Assembly: GCF_009915155.1 (NCBI RefSeq)
Contig: NZ_JAABLM010000011.1
Span: 1 to 64,000, forward strand
DNA: 64,000 nt
Direction of reading: 5' to 3'
DNA from: Flavobacterium ichthyis
Lineage (GTDB): Bacteria > Bacteroidota > Bacteroidia > Flavobacteriales > Flavobacteriaceae
Shown here in pieces: positions 61,663 through 64,000 of the stretch (positions within the stretch are counted from its first letter, which is position 1; each line of letters begins with the position of its first letter). The notes beneath the pieces were generated by a model. That model had not been told where the DNA came from. It was given only the letters and a program-made list of their open reading frames with translations, and searched no databases. The position numbers and the translations under genes are program-made.

Positions 61663-61817
61663 GAAGCTATTTCCCGCTTTTCGCTACAAGTTTTTTCGGT
61701 TTTTCCTTTTTTGTAATGAAAAAAAAGAGCTCCTCCCGAAGTGTCGGGAGTCGCTTTTTTTTCCAAACAAAAAACAGTCAAAACCTTCAAAAAGCTTTCC
61801 GCTTCAATCGGGGCTAA
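61663..61817 (+). repeat. Dispersed hairpin repeat, family A copy 2
   Basis: It begins GAAGCTATTTCCCGCTTTTCGCTACAAG, here noted by its core TTTCCCGCTTTTCGCTAC. It contains A/T arms and an inner GC hairpin GACTCCCGACACTTCGGGAG-like (CTCCCGAAGTGTCGGGAG). It ends with GCTTTCCGCTTCAATCGGGGCTAAA. The outer blocks match the copy at 351-430. It lies directly 3' of the co-oriented Nfu gene and its terminator. Confidence 0.65.
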
Positions 61818-61829
61818 AACCCAACTGCC

Positions 61830-63848
61830 ATGAATGAACTTTCACAACAATCAAGTCCATACCTTTTACAACACGCCAACAATCCTGTACATTGGAAAGC
61901 TTGGCATGCAAAAAATTTCGAACTTGCCCAATCACACAATAAACTCATCATTATTTCCGTAGGATATTCAGCTTGTCATTGGTGTCACGTCATGGAACAC
62001 GAAACTTTCGAAAATCCCGAAGCAGCAAATGTGATGAACCAGCATTTTATCAACATTAAAGTCGATCGCGAAGAACATCCGGATGTTGATGCCGTTTACA
62101 TGAAAGCGGTCCAAATTATGACTGGACGAGGTGGTTGGCCCATGAATGTGGTTTGCCTCCCGAACGGAAAACCTATTTGGGGCGGCACTTATTTTCGCAA
62201 AGAAGAATGGACGGAAACCCTCGAAGAATTGCAACAAATGTACCGCAACCAAACCGAAAAAGTCTTGGATTACGCCGAAAAACTCCACAACGGAATCATG
62301 CAATCGAGCTTAATTCCCAAAGCGGAAAAAATCGATGAATTACCATCGATAGAACCGCTTTTAGAGAAATGGAAAAAAAGTTTCGACCACGAATTTGGCG
62401 GTTATGCTAAAGCGCCAAAATTTATGATGCCCAACAACTTGAGCTTTCTCTTAAAATACGGACATCTTAAAAACGATTCGGAAATACTAAATCACGTGAA
62501 TCTTACTTTACAGAAAATGGCTTTCGGAGGATTATTTGATGTTGTAGGTGGTGGATTTTCACGTTATTCGGTGGATTTGAAATGGCACGTTCCTCATTTT
62601 GAAAAAATGTTATATGATAATGCACAACTGGTTTCTTTGTATTCAGAAGCATATCGTTTGACCAAAAATAATTTGTTTCAAGAAGTTGTAGAAAAAACTT
62701 TAACATTCATTGATAGAGAATTAAGCCATGAGTCAGGCGGTTTTTTTTCGGCCTTAGATGCCGATAGTTTAAATGCAAAAAATCATTTGGAAGAAGGTGC
62801 TTTTTATGTTTGGACTAAAAATGAACTGCAAAAGTTACTAAACTCCGATTTTGATTTATTTGCAAAAATTTTTAACATCAACGACTTCGGATATTGGGAA
62901 AAAGGTAATTATGTTTTGATTCAAAATCGTTCGCTGGAAGAAATTGCAAGCCATGAAAAAATTGATCTTACAAGCGTAATAGCAAATAAAAAATCATGGG
63001 AAGAAAAACTTTTTGAGGTGCGCGAAAAGCGCAAAAAACCTCGACTTGATAATAAAATTTTGACCTCTTGGAATGCCATAATGATTTCGGGCTATTTGGA
63101 CGCTTATAAAAGTTTTGCCAATGAGAAATATTTGGCGAAAGCCGAAAAAGCAGCCCAATTTATAATTGACAACTTGTGGCACGAAAACGGAAATTTGTTT
63201 CACTCATACCAAAATAAAACTGCGGCAATTAATGGTTATCTGGAAGATTATTGTTTTGTAATTGAGGCATTTATTAAATTATACGAGGTAACCTTTGAAG
63301 AAAAATGGTTGCAAAAAGCCAAACAACTCGTGAATTATTGTCTGGATTATTTTTACGAAAAAAATTCAGGATTTTTTCTTTTCGCTTCCAGAAGCAATGA
63401 GGCTTTGATTGCGCCACATTTTGAAATTGAAGACAATGTTATTTCGGCGTCAAATTCTGTGATGGCGGAAAATTTATACAAACTCAGCATTTATTTTGAA
63501 AATGACTATTTTTTAAATCTTTCCAAAAAAATGACATACCATGTTATTCCACTAATCGATTATCCATCAGCATTTGCTAATTGGTTAAACGTGGGAATGT
63601 GGTTTTCGGAAAAGTGCTATGAATTGGTAATTTGTGACGATTTTGCTGAAAAATACGCGACTAAAATCAACCAAAGGTATTTTCCAAATTTAGTTCTTGC
63701 CGGAACTAATAATAAAGATTCAAATTTACCGTTTTTAAAAAATAAATTAACGAGCGAAAAGCCACAATTTTATCTTTGTTATCAAAAAACATGTACAAAA
63801 CCAACGGAATCGTTTGAGAAAATCTTACGTGAACTTCTGGAAAAATAA
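61830..63848 (+). CDS. DUF255 thioredoxin-like / YyaL-type protein
   Basis: A 672-residue cytosolic protein. The N-terminal DUF255 thioredoxin-like domain (about residues 1-165) has YSACHWCHVMEHETFENPE, with CxxC-like cysteines at about 50 and 53, and KVDREEHPDVDAVYM. The rest is an (alpha/alpha)6 six-hairpin-glycosidase-like fold with GGFSRYSVDLKWHVPHFEKMLYDN, described by its core HVPHFEKMLYDNAQL. DALDADS-like FSALDADSLN is also present. It is related to human SPATA20. The enzyme activity is unknown. The 152 bases after its stop hold no feature that I can support. Confidence 0.88.
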   Translation: MNELSQQSSPYLLQHANNPVHWKAWHAKNFELAQSHNKLIIISVGYSACHWCHVMEHETFENPEAANVMNQHFINIKVDREEHPDVDAVYMKAVQIMTGRGGWPMNVVCLPNGKPIWGGTYFRKEEWTETLEELQQMYRNQTEKVLDYAEKLHNGIMQSSLIPKAEKIDELPSIEPLLEKWKKSFDHEFGGYAKAPKFMMPNNLSFLLKYGHLKNDSEILNHVNLTLQKMAFGGLFDVVGGGFSRYSVDLKWHVPHFEKMLYDNAQLVSLYSEAYRLTKNNLFQEVVEKTLTFIDRELSHESGGFFSALDADSLNAKNHLEEGAFYVWTKNELQKLLNSDFDLFAKIFNINDFGYWEKGNYVLIQNRSLEEIASHEKIDLTSVIANKKSWEEKLFEVREKRKKPRLDNKILTSWNAIMISGYLDAYKSFANEKYLAKAEKAAQFIIDNLWHENGNLFHSYQNKTAAINGYLEDYCFVIEAFIKLYEVTFEEKWLQKAKQLVNYCLDYFYEKNSGFFLFASRSNEALIAPHFEIEDNVISASNSVMAENLYKLSIYFENDYFLNLSKKMTYHVIPLIDYPSAFANWLNVGMWFSEKCYELVICDDFAEKYATKINQRYFPNLVLAGTNNKDSNLPFLKNKLTSEKPQFYLCYQKTCTKPTESFEKILRELLEK

Positions 63849-64000
63849 TATAGCTTGAAAAAAAACTTATGATTATTTTAGAAAGCATTGTTGTATAATT
63901 GACTATATTTAGATTCCTTAAAAAGCAGGAAATCTGATGAAGTAAATTAGTTACTACCTAATTTTAGATTGTCAAACAGTTTTTTTAAAAACCGTTCTTA

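Overview
The window is a chromosomal segment of a member of the Bacteroidota, almost certainly a Flavobacteriaceae species close to Flavobacterium. The signs are high A+T content, promoters of the TAnnTTTG type, a PorP/SprF-type IX secretion protein, an S46 dipeptidyl-peptidase, an ExbB-ExbD-ExbD-TonB cluster, a DUF6089-UppS-BamA-Skp-Skp operon and an Mpl-type muropeptide ligase. Most of the content is housekeeping. There is no prophage, insertion sequence, CRISPR array or tRNA that I can support.

Layout. 1-250: two tandem minus-strand promoters that look like the promoter region of an rRNA (or tRNA) operon lying beyond the left edge. 0.5-5.3 kb: LolE-like permease, NamZ-type muramidase, small proteins, cysteine-cluster protein, methyltransferase. 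5.3-12 kb: queE, then a long minus-strand operon for TonB energisation (exbB-exbD-exbD-tonB-small membrane protein-PstS-like lipoprotein-TPR protein). 12.4-23.3 kb: HerA-like ATPase, NDH-2, kynurenine monooxygenase, J-domain/KTSC protein, dicarboxylate symporter, HEAT-like protein, a 3' gene remnant, TonB-dependent receptor, sorbosone-dehydrogenase-like lipoprotein. 23.4-28.3 kb: hpt-adk-CNNM/CBS-obgE and rarA. 28.3-32.3 kb: a tightly coupled operon with an ABC exporter-like pair (His-rich permease plus ATPase), a DUF3299-like protein and a YjjG-type nucleotidase. 32.4-38.4 kb: radC, DUF1287, a 28-copy 8-bp tandem repeat, mpl, TPR protein, S46 peptidase. 38.5-41 kb: a two-gene accessory island. 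41-50.6 kb: a fused (apparently inactive) phosphoesterase-outer-membrane barrel, clpX, clpP, tig, small membrane protein, hydrolase, pdxJ. 50.7-63.8 kb: CBS protein, nadK, DUF6089-uppS-bamA-skp-skp, murI, gamma carbonic anhydrase, PorP/SprF, Nfu, DUF255 protein.

The most interesting region is 38.8-40.9 kb. A secreted lipoprotein carries a C-terminal Tae4-like peptidoglycan amidase domain and is followed directly by a small lipoprotein resembling the Tai4 immunity family. No type VI secretion gene is present. The mature toxin N-terminus (C-QAEE) matches the Bacteroidota surface lipoprotein export signal Q-A-(D/E)2, whereas the putative immunity protein (C-SNKVY) lacks it. This suggests a surface-displayed toxin with a periplasm-facing antidote. 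The toxin signal peptide is encoded across an (AAAC)5 tract directly after the start codon. With five units the gene is out of frame; removing exactly one unit restores a perfect lipoprotein signal peptide. This is the classic arrangement of a phase-variable gene caught in the OFF state.

Other notable structure: a dispersed family of hairpin elements (five copies, four just 3' of a co-oriented gene) whose stems differ in sequence but keep pairing, and the 224-bp perfect-phase octamer array abutting and overlapping the mpl stop codon.
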